Below, one piece after another: positions 44,738 through 54,711 of a stretch of DNA of 64,000 bases. The stretch is taken from positions 2,914,001-2,978,000 of the forward strand of contig NZ_CP029488.1 of NCBI RefSeq assembly GCF_003177035.1, in the 5' to 3' direction. The notes below the pieces were generated by a model. The model was not told the origin of the DNA, made no database searches, and was given only the letters and a program-made list of their open reading frames with translations. Positions within the stretch are counted from its first letter, which is position 1. Each line of letters starts with the position of its first letter. The position numbers were made by a program, and so were the translations under genes. The stretch is from Salinisphaera sp. LB1 (lineage in GTDB: Bacteria > Pseudomonadota > Gammaproteobacteria > Nevskiales > Salinisphaeraceae).

Positions 44738-45693
44738 CAGAACAGGGCCAGTGCTTCGAGACAGTCTCGCCGGTGGGCCGGTCCCGTGGCCGGGCCGAGC
44801 GTTTGCCGTGGCAGGCGCAAGCCATAGACGGCGCCGTGTCGATCGGCCTCGACCACCCAGTAGGCGAGCTGCGACAGGCGGGCCTCGGGGGCCAGCGCAT
44901 CGAGCGTGGCATAGTCGAACCAATGGCTGGGCGCGCGGCTGTCGTGGTGCTCGGTGATGATCAGATCGTCGGTACGCGCGCTGGCTTTCCAGTCGATACG
45001 ACGCCGGGAATCGCCGGTCTGGAAACGACGGTGGCCGGCGAACAGGGCCTCGCCGGCTCGGACCGGCTCGGCGTGCCCGTCATCGCCGGCCTGTGCCATG
45101 GAGGCCGACCCGAGCCGGTCGATGGGCGCGGGGTAGACCAGCACCCGCGCGCTGGGCGCGGCATGGCTCCAGCAACGAAACAGGCCCATCGGGTAGCGGC
45201 TGCTGAGGGTCAGGCGCGGGCAGCTTAGCCGGCCGCGGCCGTGTGTCGGTACTTCGATGGACGCGTGCCCCGCCCGTTCGCGATCGACCGCGAGCGCGCG
45301 GCCGATGCCGGTGGCGCCGCCGGCGACGTACAGACCCCGGCGCACCGGCCGGGCATGGCTTGCCAGTTCGATGTCGAAGCACGCGGTTTCGCCGGCGAAT
45401 ACCGGCGCCGCCCGGACGTCGGTCAACTCCACCCCGGCGAGATTGCGATGCGCACGATGCATGGAAACCAGCGCGGCGGCGGCCAGCCAGAAGGTCAGGG
45501 TAAAGGCGAGATTGTTGCCGTAGTTGGTCGCTCCGACGAGCATGACGACCAGCAGCACGCCGAACAGGGCACCGGTCGCGCTGGGCAGGATGTAGACGCG
45601 ACGCGCGGGAATGCGCAGCGGCGGCGGTCCGCTCGGCGCACGCCGGCGGATGGCGGCGTCGATACGGTGGGTAAGCGGTATGCCGAGCGCCAA
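44737..45693 (-). CDS. DUF58 domain-containing membrane protein
   Basis: This protein of about 318 residues has two membrane segments (ILPSATGALFGVLLVVMLVG and FTLTFWLAAAALVSM). The DUF58 core RRRIDWKASARTDDLIITEHHD (about residues 225-246) is a von Willebrand factor A-like neighbourhood motif. No ATG suits the start; TTG 45693, 4 bp after the moxR stop, is the best position, and the exact N-terminus is uncertain. DUF58, MoxR ATPase and TgpA genes form a widespread operon whose role in envelope maintenance or metal insertion is not well defined. Confidence 0.85.
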   Translation of the reverse strand: MALGIPLTHRIDAAIRRRAPSGPPPLRIPARRVYILPSATGALFGVLLVVMLVGATNYGNNLAFTLTFWLAAAALVSMHRAHRNLAGVELTDVRAAPVFAGETACFDIELASHARPVRRGLYVAGGATGIGRALAVDRERAGHASIEVPTHGRGRLSCPRLTLSSRYPMGLFRCWSHAAPSARVLVYPAPIDRLGSASMAQAGDDGHAEPVRAGEALFAGHRRFQTGDSRRRIDWKASARTDDLIITEHHDSRAPSHWFDYATLDALAPEARLSQLAYWVVEADRHGAVYGLRLPRQTLGPATGPAHRRDCLEALALF

Positions 45694-45697
45694 GGCG

Positions 45698-46654
45698 TTA
45701 TACGTCGACGCGGGCCAGCAGATACGCGGAGGGTTTGCCGGCGTCGCGCTCGCGCAAGGTGAGGCGATGATCGACCACCGCCGGCAGCACGGCTTGGACG
45801 TCTTCGGGCAGCACATGGTCGCGGCCATCGATCAACGCCCAGGCCTGGGCCGCGCGCCGCAGCGCGAGCCCGCCGCGCGGCGACAGCCCGCGCTCGCATG
45901 CACTCGCGCTACGGCTGTGCTCGATCAGGGCCTGCAGGTAATCGAGCAGCGGATCGCGCACGATGGTGGCCGCGGCCGCGCGCTGCCAGGCGATCAGGTC
46001 GCCCGGTCCAGCGACCGGCGCCAGCCGGTCATGCGAGGCGTCGGCCCGGGACACGCCGCCCGCGAGCAGCCGGCGCTCGGCCATCCGCGAGGGGTAGCCG
46101 AGATCGATCCGCATGAGAAAACGATCGAGCTGCGAATCCGGCAGGTTGAATGTGCCACTGTGATCCGCCGGGTTCTGGGTGGCCAGCACGTTGAAGGGCG
46201 CCTCGAGCCGGTGGGTCATGCCTTCGATGGTGACCTGGCGTTCGGCCATGGCTTCCAGCAATGCGCTCTGGGTGCGCGGGCTGGCGCGGTTGATCTCATC
46301 GGCCAGCACCAGTTCCGCGAAGATCGGGCCGGGCCGGAACACGAATTCGGCCTCGTTCCGGTCGAACACCGATACGCCGAGAATATCGCTCGGCAGCAGA
46401 TCGGAGACGAACTGGATGCGCGAGAATGCCAGGCCCAGCGCATCCGCCAGTCCGTGTGCCAGCGTGGTCTTGCCCACGCCCGGAATATCCTCGATCAGCA
46501 GGTGGCCATCGGCCAGCAGACAGGCGAGTGCCAGTCGAATCGCATGATCCTTGTCGTACAGCCGCTGGCCGATGGCGCGGCGCGCACGATCGAGGGCGCC
46601 GGCGATGGCCGCGCGCTCCGTTGCATCCGGCTGTAGGGGCGGTCGGGACGACAT
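45698..46654 (-). CDS. MoxR family AAA+ ATPase
   Basis: This 318-residue ATPase has Walker A EDIPGVGKTTLAHGLA (about residues 55-70), Walker B LVLADEINRASPRTQSALLEAM (split near residue 125), the sensor-1 NPADHSGTFNLPDSQLDRF and a C-terminal lid domain. MoxR proteins act as chaperones for assembly or maturation of protein complexes, usually with a vWA-domain or DUF58 partner. It is first of the operon; the DUF58 gene starts 4 bp after its stop. ATG 46654 gives the usual length. Confidence 0.93.
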   Translation of the reverse strand: MSSRPPLQPDATERAAIAGALDRARRAIGQRLYDKDHAIRLALACLLADGHLLIEDIPGVGKTTLAHGLADALGLAFSRIQFVSDLLPSDILGVSVFDRNEAEFVFRPGPIFAELVLADEINRASPRTQSALLEAMAERQVTIEGMTHRLEAPFNVLATQNPADHSGTFNLPDSQLDRFLMRIDLGYPSRMAERRLLAGGVSRADASHDRLAPVAGPGDLIAWQRAAAATIVRDPLLDYLQALIEHSRSASACERGLSPRGGLALRRAAQAWALIDGRDHVLPEDVQAVLPAVVDHRLTLRERDAGKPSAYLLARVDV

Positions 46655-46730
46655 GCTTGCATCGGAGATGGTGACTGGCTCACCAGACTATCGAAGCCGC
46701 GCCCGAAAGACATCCAGGTGCGCTGGCGGA

Positions 46731-47225
46731 TCAGTCGTCGCGGTCGAGCCGGTTGTCGTGGCGCGCGCCGTCCGCGCGACCGGACTTGCGCTGGTATTCG
46801 CCTTCGATCGTGCCGTCGTCGGCACCGCCGCCGAACGGGCCGCGGCCAAATCCGCCGCCGCCCGGGGTGAGAATCACGAAGCGTGATAGCAGGTTTTTCG
46901 CCAATCGCATGCGCAGTTGCGGAATGAGCAGCAGAAAACCGAGCGCGTCCGATATGAAGCCGGGCGTGAGCAGGAAGAAACCGGCCAGAAGCAGGGCCGC
47001 GCCGTCGAGCATCGGCAGGGCCGGGGCCTCGCCGCGCGCCTGGGCCGCGCGGATACGGTTCATCACGCCCAGTCCCTGCCGCCGTACCAGCTGGCTGCCG
47101 ATGAGGGCGGTCAGCAGCACCAGGGCAATGGTTGGAATCACGCCGATGATGCCGCCGATCTTGACCAGCAGATACAACTCGACGATCGGCGCGATGATGA
47201 ACAGCAGTAACAGTCGTGCGGCCAT
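46731..47225 (-). CDS. fxsA: FxsA family membrane protein
   Basis: This 164-residue protein has three or four membrane segments in residues 1-110 (LLLLFIIAPIVELYLLVKIG, IPTIALVLLTALIGSQLV and LLLAGFFLLTPGFISDALGF). GSQLVRRQG and TPGFISDALG are family hallmarks. In E. coli FxsA overproduction suppresses phage T7 exclusion by the F plasmid; its normal role is unknown. The C-terminal 45 residues are Gly-, Arg- and Asp-rich and charged. ATG 47225 is preferred over TTG 47231. Confidence 0.9.
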   Translation of the reverse strand: MAARLLLLFIIAPIVELYLLVKIGGIIGVIPTIALVLLTALIGSQLVRRQGLGVMNRIRAAQARGEAPALPMLDGAALLLAGFFLLTPGFISDALGFLLLIPQLRMRLAKNLLSRFVILTPGGGGFGRGPFGGGADDGTIEGEYQRKSGRADGARHDNRLDRDD

Positions 47226-47337
47226 GGTCAACCTCGTTCGGCACGCCGGCCGACGTCGGGGCCGGCGCTCTCCTCATTGATTGTGATGTGGTGCCGGATG
47301 TCGCGCAGGCAAGCCGTCGGCGCGCCCGGGCGCGCGC

Positions 47338-50289
47338 CTACAGTGCGGCGATGCGCCCGCGCTGCTCGGTGAGTTCGACGTGTTCGCGCTCGAGTTCCTC
47401 AGCCTGGGCGCGCGTCTTGTCCACCACCTCGGCCGGCGCCTTGGCAACGAACGAGTCGCTGGCCAGGCGGCCACGAACGCCGTTCAGGTCCTTTTCCAGC
47501 TTGGCCAGGCGCTTGTCGAGCCGGGCCAGTTCGGCCTCGGTGTCGATCAGCCCGGCCAGCGGCACGCGCAGCTGCATGTCGCCGACCAGTGCCACGGCGG
47601 ATTCGGGAATCTCCGCGGCGGGCCGTTCGTCGATCGATGCCACGCCAGCCAGGAAATCGATGGCAGCACGGTGCGCGGCGAGGCGCTCGCGATCGGTCGC
47701 ACTGGCGTTGGCGACCATTAGCGGAATCTTCTGGCGCGGCGCGATATCCATTTCGCCGCGGATCGTGCGCAGGCCGTTGATGACTTTCTTCAGCCATTCG
47801 ATGTCGGCCTCGGCGTTGGCGTCGATGCGCGAGTCATCGGCGGCCGGGTAGGGCTGCACGGAAATGCTTTCCCCCGCGGCGGCGAGCGCGCGGCCGCGCG
47901 CGAGCGGCGCCACGCGTTGCCAGATCTCCTCGGTGATGAACGGCATCAACGGGTGCAGCAGGCGCAGCGTGGTTTCCAGCGTACGCACCAGCGTACGGCG
48001 GGTGCCGGCCTTGGCGGCATCCGACGCATCGCCCGACAGCACCGGCTTGATCAGCTCCAGATACCAGTCGCAGAAGTGGTGCCAGATGAAATCGTGGATG
48101 GCATTGGCCGCCAGATCGAAGCGATAGCTGTCGAAATGTGTGGCCATGTCGGCTTCGAGCCGCTGCAGGCGCGACACGATCCAGCGGTCGGCCATCGACA
48201 ACTCGATGTTTTCGTCGTCGGCCGGGACGAAGTCGTCGGGCACCTGCATGAGCGCGAAGCGCGCGGCGTTCCAGAGCTTGTTGCAGAAGTTGCGATAACC
48301 CTCGACGCGGCCGAGATCGAAGCGGATGTCGCGGCCGTAGGAGGCCAGTGCCGCGAAGGTGAAGCGCAGGGCATCGGTGCCGTAGGCGGCGATGCCGTTC
48401 GGATATTCGGCGCGCGTGGCTTGGGCTACTTTCGCGGCCTTGGCCGGCTGCATCATGCCCGAGGTGCGCTTGGCGACCAGCGATTCCAGGTCGATGCCGT
48501 CGATCAGGTCGATCGGATCGAGCACGTTGCCCTTGGACTTGGACATCTTCGCACCCTCCGAATCGCGCACCAGGCCGTGGATGTAGACCTCGCGGAAGGG
48601 GACGTCGTCCATGAACTCCAGGCCCATCATGATCATCCGGGCGACCCAGAAGAAGATGATGTCGAAGCCGGTGACCAGGACGTTGGTCGGGTAGAAGGTG
48701 GCAAGTGCGTCGGTCTGCTCCGGCCAGCCGAGCGTGGAGAACGGCCACAGGGCGGACGAGAACCAGGTGTCGAGCACGTCCTCGTCCTGGCTGAGCGCCA
48801 CGTCCTCGGCGAGGCCGTGCTTGTTGCGCACATCGGCTTCACTCGCGCCGACGTAGACATTGCCGGCCTCGTCGTACCAGGCCGGAATGCGATGGCCCCA
48901 CCAGAGCTGGCGCGAGATGCACCAGTCCTGGATGTTGCGCATCCACTCGAAGTAGGTCTTGGACCAGTTGTCGGGGATGAAGCGGATGCGCCCGTCCTCG
49001 ACGGCCTCGATCGCCGGCCTGGCTAGCGTTTTGGCGTCGACGAACCACTGGTTGGTGAGCATCGGCTCGATCACGTCGCCCGAACGATCGCCGTAGGGCT
49101 GCATGATCTTCTTGTCCTCGGCGGCGATCATCAAGTCTTCGGCATCGATGGCTTCGACGATCCGGCGGCGCGCTTCGAAACGATTCAGGCCGCGATATTC
49201 GTCGGGCACCAGATTGATGGCGTCGATCGTCATCGCGTCCGGCGCCTCGCCCGAAGCCACGATCCCGGCGGCCTGGGCGGCGGCGTCGGCGTAGGGCGCG
49301 CCGTCCGCCCGCAGGGCGGCCGATTCGTCCATCAGCCGATACATCGGGATCTGGTTGCGCTTGGCGACTTCATAGTCGTTGAAGTCGTGGGCGCCGGTGA
49401 TCTTGACCGCGCCGGAGCCGAAGTCCGGGTCCGGATAGTCGTCGGTGATGATCGGGATCAGGCGGCGCTGGGCCTTCGGCCCGACTGGAATCTCGCAGCG
49501 CAGGCCCACGATCGGCGCGTAGCGCTTGTCGTCCGGATGCACGGCGATCGCGCCGTCGCCGAGCATGGTTTCCGGGCGGGTGGTGGCAATCGAGATGTAG
49601 TCGCGCGTTTCGCGGAAGGTCTCGTGGCCCTCGGCGTCGGTCTCGACATATTCGTAGGTGGCGCCGCCTTCCAGCGGATACTTGAAATGCCACATGTGGC
49701 CGTCGACCTCGACGTTCTCGACCTCGAGGTCGGAGATCGCCGTGTGCAGCACCGGGTCCCAGTTGACCAGCCGCTGGCCGCGATAGATCAGGCCCTTGTC
49801 GTACAGATCGATGAAGACCTTGCGCACTGCTTCGGACAGGCCCTCGTCCATGGTGAAGCGCTCGCGCGACCAGTCGACCGAGGCGCCCAGGCGCCGCATC
49901 TGGGTCGTGATGTGGCCGCCGGATTCGGCCTTCCACTGCCAGATACGGTCGACGAAGGCCTCGCGACCCATGGCATGGCGCGAGCTGCCCTCGGCCTCGA
50001 CCTGGCGCTCGACCAGCATCTGGGTGGCGATGCCTGCGTGGTCGGTGCCTGGCTGCCACAGTGTGGGTACGCCCCGCATGCGGTGATAGCGGGTCAAGGC
50101 ATCCTGGAGGGTATCGTCCAGGGCATGGCCCATGTGCAGTCGCCCGGTGACGTTGGGCGGCGGCAGCATGACGCAGAATGGTTCGCCGGATGCGTTCATG
50201 TCGGGCGCGAAATAACCGCGCTCCTCCCACACGGGATACCAGCGGGCTTCGATCGCGTGGGGGTCGAAGGTCTTGTCCATCTCGGCCAT
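47338..50289 (-). CDS. valS: Valyl-tRNA synthetase
   Basis: This 983-residue class I synthetase charges tRNA-Val. The HIGH-type motif is [15 protein letters not shown] (about residues 41-55), and KMSKS occurs intact in [14 protein letters not shown]. The editing domain, anticodon-binding domain and the C-terminal coiled coil ([18 protein letters not shown] and [18 protein letters not shown]) are all present. ATG 50289 begins [19 protein letters not shown]; the frame extends further upstream into holC. The order pepA-holC-valS is standard in gammaproteobacteria. Confidence 0.96.
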   Translation of the reverse strand: MAEMDKTFDPHAIEARWYPVWEERGYFAPDMNASGEPFCVMLPPPNVTGRLHMGHALDDTLQDALTRYHRMRGVPTLWQPGTDHAGIATQMLVERQVEAEGSSRHAMGREAFVDRIWQWKAESGGHITTQMRRLGASVDWSRERFTMDEGLSEAVRKVFIDLYDKGLIYRGQRLVNWDPVLHTAISDLEVENVEVDGHMWHFKYPLEGGATYEYVETDAEGHETFRETRDYISIATTRPETMLGDGAIAVHPDDKRYAPIVGLRCEIPVGPKAQRRLIPIITDDYPDPDFGSGAVKITGAHDFNDYEVAKRNQIPMYRLMDESAALRADGAPYADAAAQAAGIVASGEAPDAMTIDAINLVPDEYRGLNRFEARRRIVEAIDAEDLMIAAEDKKIMQPYGDRSGDVIEPMLTNQWFVDAKTLARPAIEAVEDGRIRFIPDNWSKTYFEWMRNIQDWCISRQLWWGHRIPAWYDEAGNVYVGASEADVRNKHGLAEDVALSQDEDVLDTWFSSALWPFSTLGWPEQTDALATFYPTNVLVTGFDIIFFWVARMIMMGLEFMDDVPFREVYIHGLVRDSEGAKMSKSKGNVLDPIDLIDGIDLESLVAKRTSGMMQPAKAAKVAQATRAEYPNGIAAYGTDALRFTFAALASYGRDIRFDLGRVEGYRNFCNKLWNAARFALMQVPDDFVPADDENIELSMADRWIVSRLQRLEADMATHFDSYRFDLAANAIHDFIWHHFCDWYLELIKPVLSGDASDAAKAGTRRTLVRTLETTLRLLHPLMPFITEEIWQRVAPLARGRALAAAGESISVQPYPAADDSRIDANAEADIEWLKKVINGLRTIRGEMDIAPRQKIPLMVANASATDRERLAAHRAAIDFLAGVASIDERPAAEIPESAVALVGDMQLRVPLAGLIDTEAELARLDKRLAKLEKDLNGVRGRLASDSFVAKAPAEVVDKTRAQAEELEREHVELTEQRGRIAAL

Positions 50290-50387
50290 GGAAGATCTCT
50301 TTATCGATTCGTGCGGCGGCTTGACCGCCCAGTTTGCGGGCGCGGGCGACGTGTTCCAAGACCGCGCGCGGGCAACGCGTGGCGCGC

Positions 50388-50822
50388 TCAACGGGCCGCG
50401 ATCTTGTGCGTGGTCAACGGGTAGCCACGATCCTTGAAAAAACGGTATTGCCGGCGTGCAGCGGCCATCGCCTCGGGGCCAACGACTTCGTTGTGGCGGG
50501 CGAAACGCGAAAAGAAGCCGCCGACCTCGCCGCCGACGTTGATCAGCATATCGTCGAAGCCGACGGGAGGTTCGCCGGTGCCGATGACCACCGGCGTGAG
50601 ATCATCGTCCGCTTCCAGCGCTTCGGCCGTGACATGCGGGACGAAACTGCCCTGGCGGAATCGCCAGAGCAGCTCATCGAGCGCGTTCGCCTGTTCGGCG
50701 TCCGCGACGTGGATGAACACCCGATGGCCTTCGCTGTGTGCCTTCTCGGTGAGCCGGCAGGCGAATTGCGCCGCGGCATCCGCGGCGCCGTCTTCCAGAA
50801 TGTAGAAGAAGACTTCGGTCAT
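50388..50822 (-). CDS. holC: DNA polymerase III chi subunit
   Basis: This 144-residue clamp-loader accessory protein links the polymerase III holoenzyme to [40 protein letters not shown] and [19 protein letters not shown] are typical. The C-terminal [16 protein letters not shown] is the helix contacting other subunits. It lies between pepA and valS on the same strand, 19 bp after the pepA stop and about 100 bp before valS, and these are probably one operon. Confidence 0.93.
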   Translation of the reverse strand: MTEVFFYILEDGAADAAAQFACRLTEKAHSEGHRVFIHVADAEQANALDELLWRFRQGSFVPHVTAEALEADDDLTPVVIGTGEPPVGFDDMLINVGGEVGGFFSRFARHNEVVGPEAMAAARRQYRFFKDRGYPLTTHKIAAR

Positions 50823-50841
50823 CAGGTGTGTCCGCGTTCCG

Positions 50842-52347
50842 TCAGCCCTGTTGTGCGCGGTCGATCAGGTACTGCGTGAGCAGGCCCACCGGGCGGCCGG
50901 TCGCGCCTTTTTCCTTGCCCGATTTCCAGGCCGTGCCGGCGATGTCCAGATGCGCCCAGCGCAGCTTGCGTGCAAAGCGATGCAGGAAGCTCGCTGCGGT
51001 GATCGAGCCGCCGGCGCGGCCGCCGACGTTGGCCATGTCGGCGAAGTTGGAATCCAGATCCGACTGGTAATCCTCCCACAGCGGCATGGGCCAGGCGCGA
51101 TCGCCGACCGTTTCGCCGGCATCACGCAGGGCGCGGCGTAGCGGGCTGTTGTTGCCGTACAGCGCCGAGGCGTGATGGCCCAGCGCGATCACCGCTGCGC
51201 CGGTCAGCGTGGCCATGTCCACCACGGCGTCGGCGTCGTAATTGCGCTCGACATAGGTCAGCGCGTCGGCCAGCGCCAGACGGCCCTCGGCGTCGGTGTT
51301 GAGGATCTCGATGGTCTGCCCGGACATGCTGGTCAGGATGTCGCCCGGCTTGTAGGCGTTGCCGTCCGGCAGGTTCTCGGTGGCGGCGATCACGCCCACC
51401 AGATTGATCGGCAGCTCCAGCTCGACGGCGGCCTCCATCGCCCCGAACACGCTCGCCGCGCCGCCCATGTCGTACTTCATCTCGTCCATGGCCGCGCCCG
51501 GCTTGAGGCTGATGCCGCCGGCATCGAAGGTCACGCCCTTGCCGACCAGCACCGTCGGCTTGTCGCTCTTGGCGCCGTTCATGTACTCCATGACGATGAA
51601 CTTGGCCGGCTGGCTCGAGCCACGCGACACACCCAGCAGCGCGCCCATGCCGAGCGCTTCCATGTCGGCTTCCTCGAGCACCTGCGTTTTAACGCCGTGG
51701 CTGCGCTCGGACAGCGCAGTGGCCTGTTCGGCGAGATAGGTCGGCGTGCAGATGTTGCCCGGCATATTGGCCAGATCCTTGGCCATTTTCACGCCGTTGG
51801 CCGTGGCCACGCCTTCGTTCACGCCGCGCTCGGCCGCCGGCAGATCGGAGCGGCGCGGTACCTGGAACACCAGGCGCGAAAGCTTGCGGGTGTGCTTCTC
51901 GAAGCTGGGGCCCTTGCAGGCCTCGAAGCGATAGAACGCGTCCTCGACGGTGAGCAGGGCCTGCTTGACGCTCCAGCCGAAGTCGTCGCGACCGCGCACG
52001 TTGAGTTCGGTGAGGTAAAAGGCCGCATCGACACCGCCCATGGTGTCGAGTTCGGCGGCGGCGGCTGCGCAGGCCTTCTGGTAGGCGCGCGCATTGAAAT
52101 CGCGTTCCTTGCCGCATCCCACCAGCAGGATACGATCGCAGAACAGATCCTCCATACCGTGCAGCAGCGTGGTCTGCCCAAGCTTGCCGTCCATGTCGCC
52201 GCGCCGCATGACGGAGGCGATGAGCCCGCCGCTTGCCACGTCCAGAGCCTCGGCTTGCGTGGAAGGCTTGCGGCGGTCGAAGATACCGACGATTACACAG
52301 CCGACCCGCTGTTTTTCGGGGCTGCCGCTTTTTACGAGATATTCCAT
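50842..52347 (-). CDS. pepA: Leucyl aminopeptidase (M17)
   Basis: This 501-residue cytoplasmic metallo-aminopeptidase cuts N-terminal residues and, in E. coli, also acts as a DNA-binding accessory protein. The two-metal site is formed by VGKGVTFDAGGISLKPG and NTDAEGRLALADAL, the family signature. DMATLTGAAVIALG and NVGGRAGGSITAASFLHRF lie downstream. ATG 52347 has AGGAG 6 bp upstream, which fixes the start over 52416. It is divergent from lptF, with about 200 bp between them, and leads the pepA-holC-valS operon. Confidence 0.95.
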   Translation of the reverse strand: MEYLVKSGSPEKQRVGCVIVGIFDRRKPSTQAEALDVASGGLIASVMRRGDMDGKLGQTTLLHGMEDLFCDRILLVGCGKERDFNARAYQKACAAAAAELDTMGGVDAAFYLTELNVRGRDDFGWSVKQALLTVEDAFYRFEACKGPSFEKHTRKLSRLVFQVPRRSDLPAAERGVNEGVATANGVKMAKDLANMPGNICTPTYLAEQATALSERSHGVKTQVLEEADMEALGMGALLGVSRGSSQPAKFIVMEYMNGAKSDKPTVLVGKGVTFDAGGISLKPGAAMDEMKYDMGGAASVFGAMEAAVELELPINLVGVIAATENLPDGNAYKPGDILTSMSGQTIEILNTDAEGRLALADALTYVERNYDADAVVDMATLTGAAVIALGHHASALYGNNSPLRRALRDAGETVGDRAWPMPLWEDYQSDLDSNFADMANVGGRAGGSITAASFLHRFARKLRWAHLDIAGTAWKSGKEKGATGRPVGLLTQYLIDRAQQG

Positions 52348-52546
52348 GCGTTGCTCCTGCAAAGCCGATAATCCTGAGTTGTGGTGGTGCGCCTCAACCG
52401 TTCCGTGAACCTGCAAATGAAGCGCTTAGGGCCCGACCAAATGATTCGAAAGCGGGAAGTCTACATAAATTTTCGAAAAAATCATCCCCGACGTGCTCAT
52501 CGCTGCCAAATGAAACATTCCCTCTGTCGTCCGAGTTTGGCCATTC

Positions 52547-53638
52547 ATGCCTAGTGTGATTTTCAGGTACCTGTTCGGGGAGACCGCCAGAACCTGGCTC
52601 GTCATTAGCGCGGTGCTCGTATTCCTGACCCTCGGGATCGGGTTGTCGCGCTACATCGGCGATGCCGCGGCCGGCCAGGTGCCGGTGGACACGGTCGCCA
52701 CGCTGGCCGCGCTCAGCGTGGTGAGCAACCTCGATATCGTGATGCCTATTTCGGTCCTGCTGGCCATCATGCTCGTAGTCGGCCGGTTGTGCCGAGATAA
52801 CGAGATGGCCGCGCTCATGGCTGGCGGCGTGGGCCTTGCGGTGATCTACCGTCCGTTTATAACGGTCGCCACACTGATTGCCCTGTTTGCGGGCACGATG
52901 TCGATTATCGTCGCGCCGCATGCGCAGCGCGAGATCAATCGACTGGGCGCGCAGACCGCGGCCAACGCGGTGCAGTCGGTTACGCCGGGGCGTTTTGCCA
53001 GCTTCGACGGCGGCCGGGTGTCGTTCTACGCCGAGAGCCGCGACGCCCAGGGCCGGCTGCACCACGTGTTCGTGCGCGTACTGTCGAAACACGAGGGGCG
53101 CGATCGCCAGACGATCGTAACGGCCAGCACGGCGCGGCAGAGCGTCAATGACCAGCACGCGGTCACCCTGGTGCTCTCCGACGGGTGGCGCTACGAAGGG
53201 GTGCCGGGCGATGCGGACTATCGCATCATTCATTTCGACAAGCACGGCATCCGCCTGTCGCCGGCGCGCGCGCTCAAGGACAACGACTATGACGCCAAGT
53301 CCACACTCGCCCTGATGCAGAGCGACCGGGGCAAGGCGATTTCCAAGTGGCAGACGCGGATTTCCGTGCCATTGTCGATTTTCATCCTGGCGCTGATCGC
53401 GTTGCCCATCGGCCGGGTGCCGCCGCGGGCAGGGCGTTACGGGCGCGTGATCGTGGGCATTCTGTTCTTCGTGATTTATCTCAATCTCGTACGGTTGTCC
53501 GGTCAGGCGATCGAGAGCGGCCTGCTGCCGCCCGTCATCGGCGAATGGTGGGTGCATGGTGTGGTGTTCGCCATCGCCATGACCCTGATTGCGCGTGAAA
53601 GCGGCTGGCCACGGCGGCGCGTCGGGGGCGCGGCATGA
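52547..53638 (+). CDS. lptF: LPS export permease LptF
   Basis: This 363-residue inner-membrane protein is one of two permease subunits of the LptB2FG transporter that lifts LPS towards the outer membrane. Three membrane segments are at residues 15-115, a periplasmic beta-jellyroll-like domain covers about 125-255, and three more segments follow. VIFRYLFGETARTWLVIS and SVVSNLDIVMPISVLLAIM are typical. The gene overlaps lptG by 4 bp (ATGA). No -10/-35 pair is obvious in the divergent region shared with pepA. Confidence 0.93.
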   Translation: MPSVIFRYLFGETARTWLVISAVLVFLTLGIGLSRYIGDAAAGQVPVDTVATLAALSVVSNLDIVMPISVLLAIMLVVGRLCRDNEMAALMAGGVGLAVIYRPFITVATLIALFAGTMSIIVAPHAQREINRLGAQTAANAVQSVTPGRFASFDGGRVSFYAESRDAQGRLHHVFVRVLSKHEGRDRQTIVTASTARQSVNDQHAVTLVLSDGWRYEGVPGDADYRIIHFDKHGIRLSPARALKDNDYDAKSTLALMQSDRGKAISKWQTRISVPLSIFILALIALPIGRVPPRAGRYGRVIVGILFFVIYLNLVRLSGQAIESGLLPPVIGEWWVHGVVFAIAMTLIARESGWPRRRVGGAA

Positions 53639-54702
53639 TCCGGATCATCGATCGCTACATCGCGCGCACCATCCTGGCTGCAACCGGCATGGTGGTGGCG
53701 GTGATCGCCGCGCTGCTGTCGCTGATGCTGTTCATCGGCGAAGTGGACAACATCGGGCAGGGCAGCTGGGGATTGGCCAAGATCCTGGTCTGGTGCGTGC
53801 TGATGTTGCCCGAGCGGCTTGCCTTCGTAATGCCGGTGGTCTCGCTGCTCGGCGCGCTGCTGGCGCTGGGGGCGTTGGCGGCCGGCAGCGAGCTGGTGGT
53901 GATTCGTAGCGCCGGTGTGTCGATGAAGCGGCTGGCGGTATCGGTGGGGATCGCCGGTTTCATCCTGGCCGTGATCACGGTCGTGCTCGGCGAGCTGGCG
54001 GCGCCGATCGGAGTGCAGAATGCGACCATGCTGCGCGACAAGGCCCGCCACGGCGAAGCGGGGCGCTCGGTCGACAACGGCTTGTGGCTGCGCAGCAGCG
54101 GCTATGTCCTGCGCATCGACTCGGTGTTGCCGGGCGGACGCATCCAGGGGCTCGATGTCTATCGTTTGAACGGCGACGGCCAGCTGCAACTGGCGGTCGC
54201 GGCCGATCGGGCCCATGTCGACGGACAGAACCTGATCATCGATCAGCCGCGGATCACGCATCTGGCGTTGCGGCACAGCCGGACCGAATCCCCGCCGCAG
54301 ATGTCGCTGCCGATCGCGATCAAGCCGGAGACGCTCGAGCTTGCGGTCACCCAGCCGGACGAATTGTCGTCCTACGGCTTGTGGCAGTACATCAACTACC
54401 TCGACGCCAATGATATCAACGCGGACGACTACAAACTCGCGCTCTGGCGCAACATCGTCACGCCGTTCACCGTCTGGGTGCTGGTGATTTTCGCCTTGCC
54501 GTTCGCCTTTGGCTCGCTGCGCAGCGCCAGTGCCGGGCAGCGGCTGTTCATGGGCGGCCTGACCGGCCTGTTGTTCTTTCTGGTCAACGAGATCGTGGCT
54601 TCGACCGGGCCGGTCTATGGGATTCCGCCCTGGATCGCGGCCAGTCTGCCGACTGTCCTGCTGGCCGGGGGCACCGGGTACTGGATGCACCGGCTGAACT
54701 GA
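53635..54702 (+). CDS. lptG: LPS export permease LptG
   Basis: This 355-residue partner of LptF begins MIRIIDRYIARTILAATGMV and has the same three-plus-three membrane layout around a periplasmic domain (about residues 125-255). LPERLAFVMPVVSLLGALLALG and FAFGSLRSASAGQRLFMGGLTG (each split by a helix break) match the family. It starts within the lptF stop. The pair sits opposite pepA as in many gammaproteobacteria. The convergent amidase gene ends 9 bp beyond its stop. Confidence 0.93.
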   Translation: MIRIIDRYIARTILAATGMVVAVIAALLSLMLFIGEVDNIGQGSWGLAKILVWCVLMLPERLAFVMPVVSLLGALLALGALAAGSELVVIRSAGVSMKRLAVSVGIAGFILAVITVVLGELAAPIGVQNATMLRDKARHGEAGRSVDNGLWLRSSGYVLRIDSVLPGGRIQGLDVYRLNGDGQLQLAVAADRAHVDGQNLIIDQPRITHLALRHSRTESPPQMSLPIAIKPETLELAVTQPDELSSYGLWQYINYLDANDINADDYKLALWRNIVTPFTVWVLVIFALPFAFGSLRSASAGQRLFMGGLTGLLFFLVNEIVASTGPVYGIPPWIAASLPTVLLAGGTGYWMHRLN

Positions 54703-54711
54703 TGTCGCCGA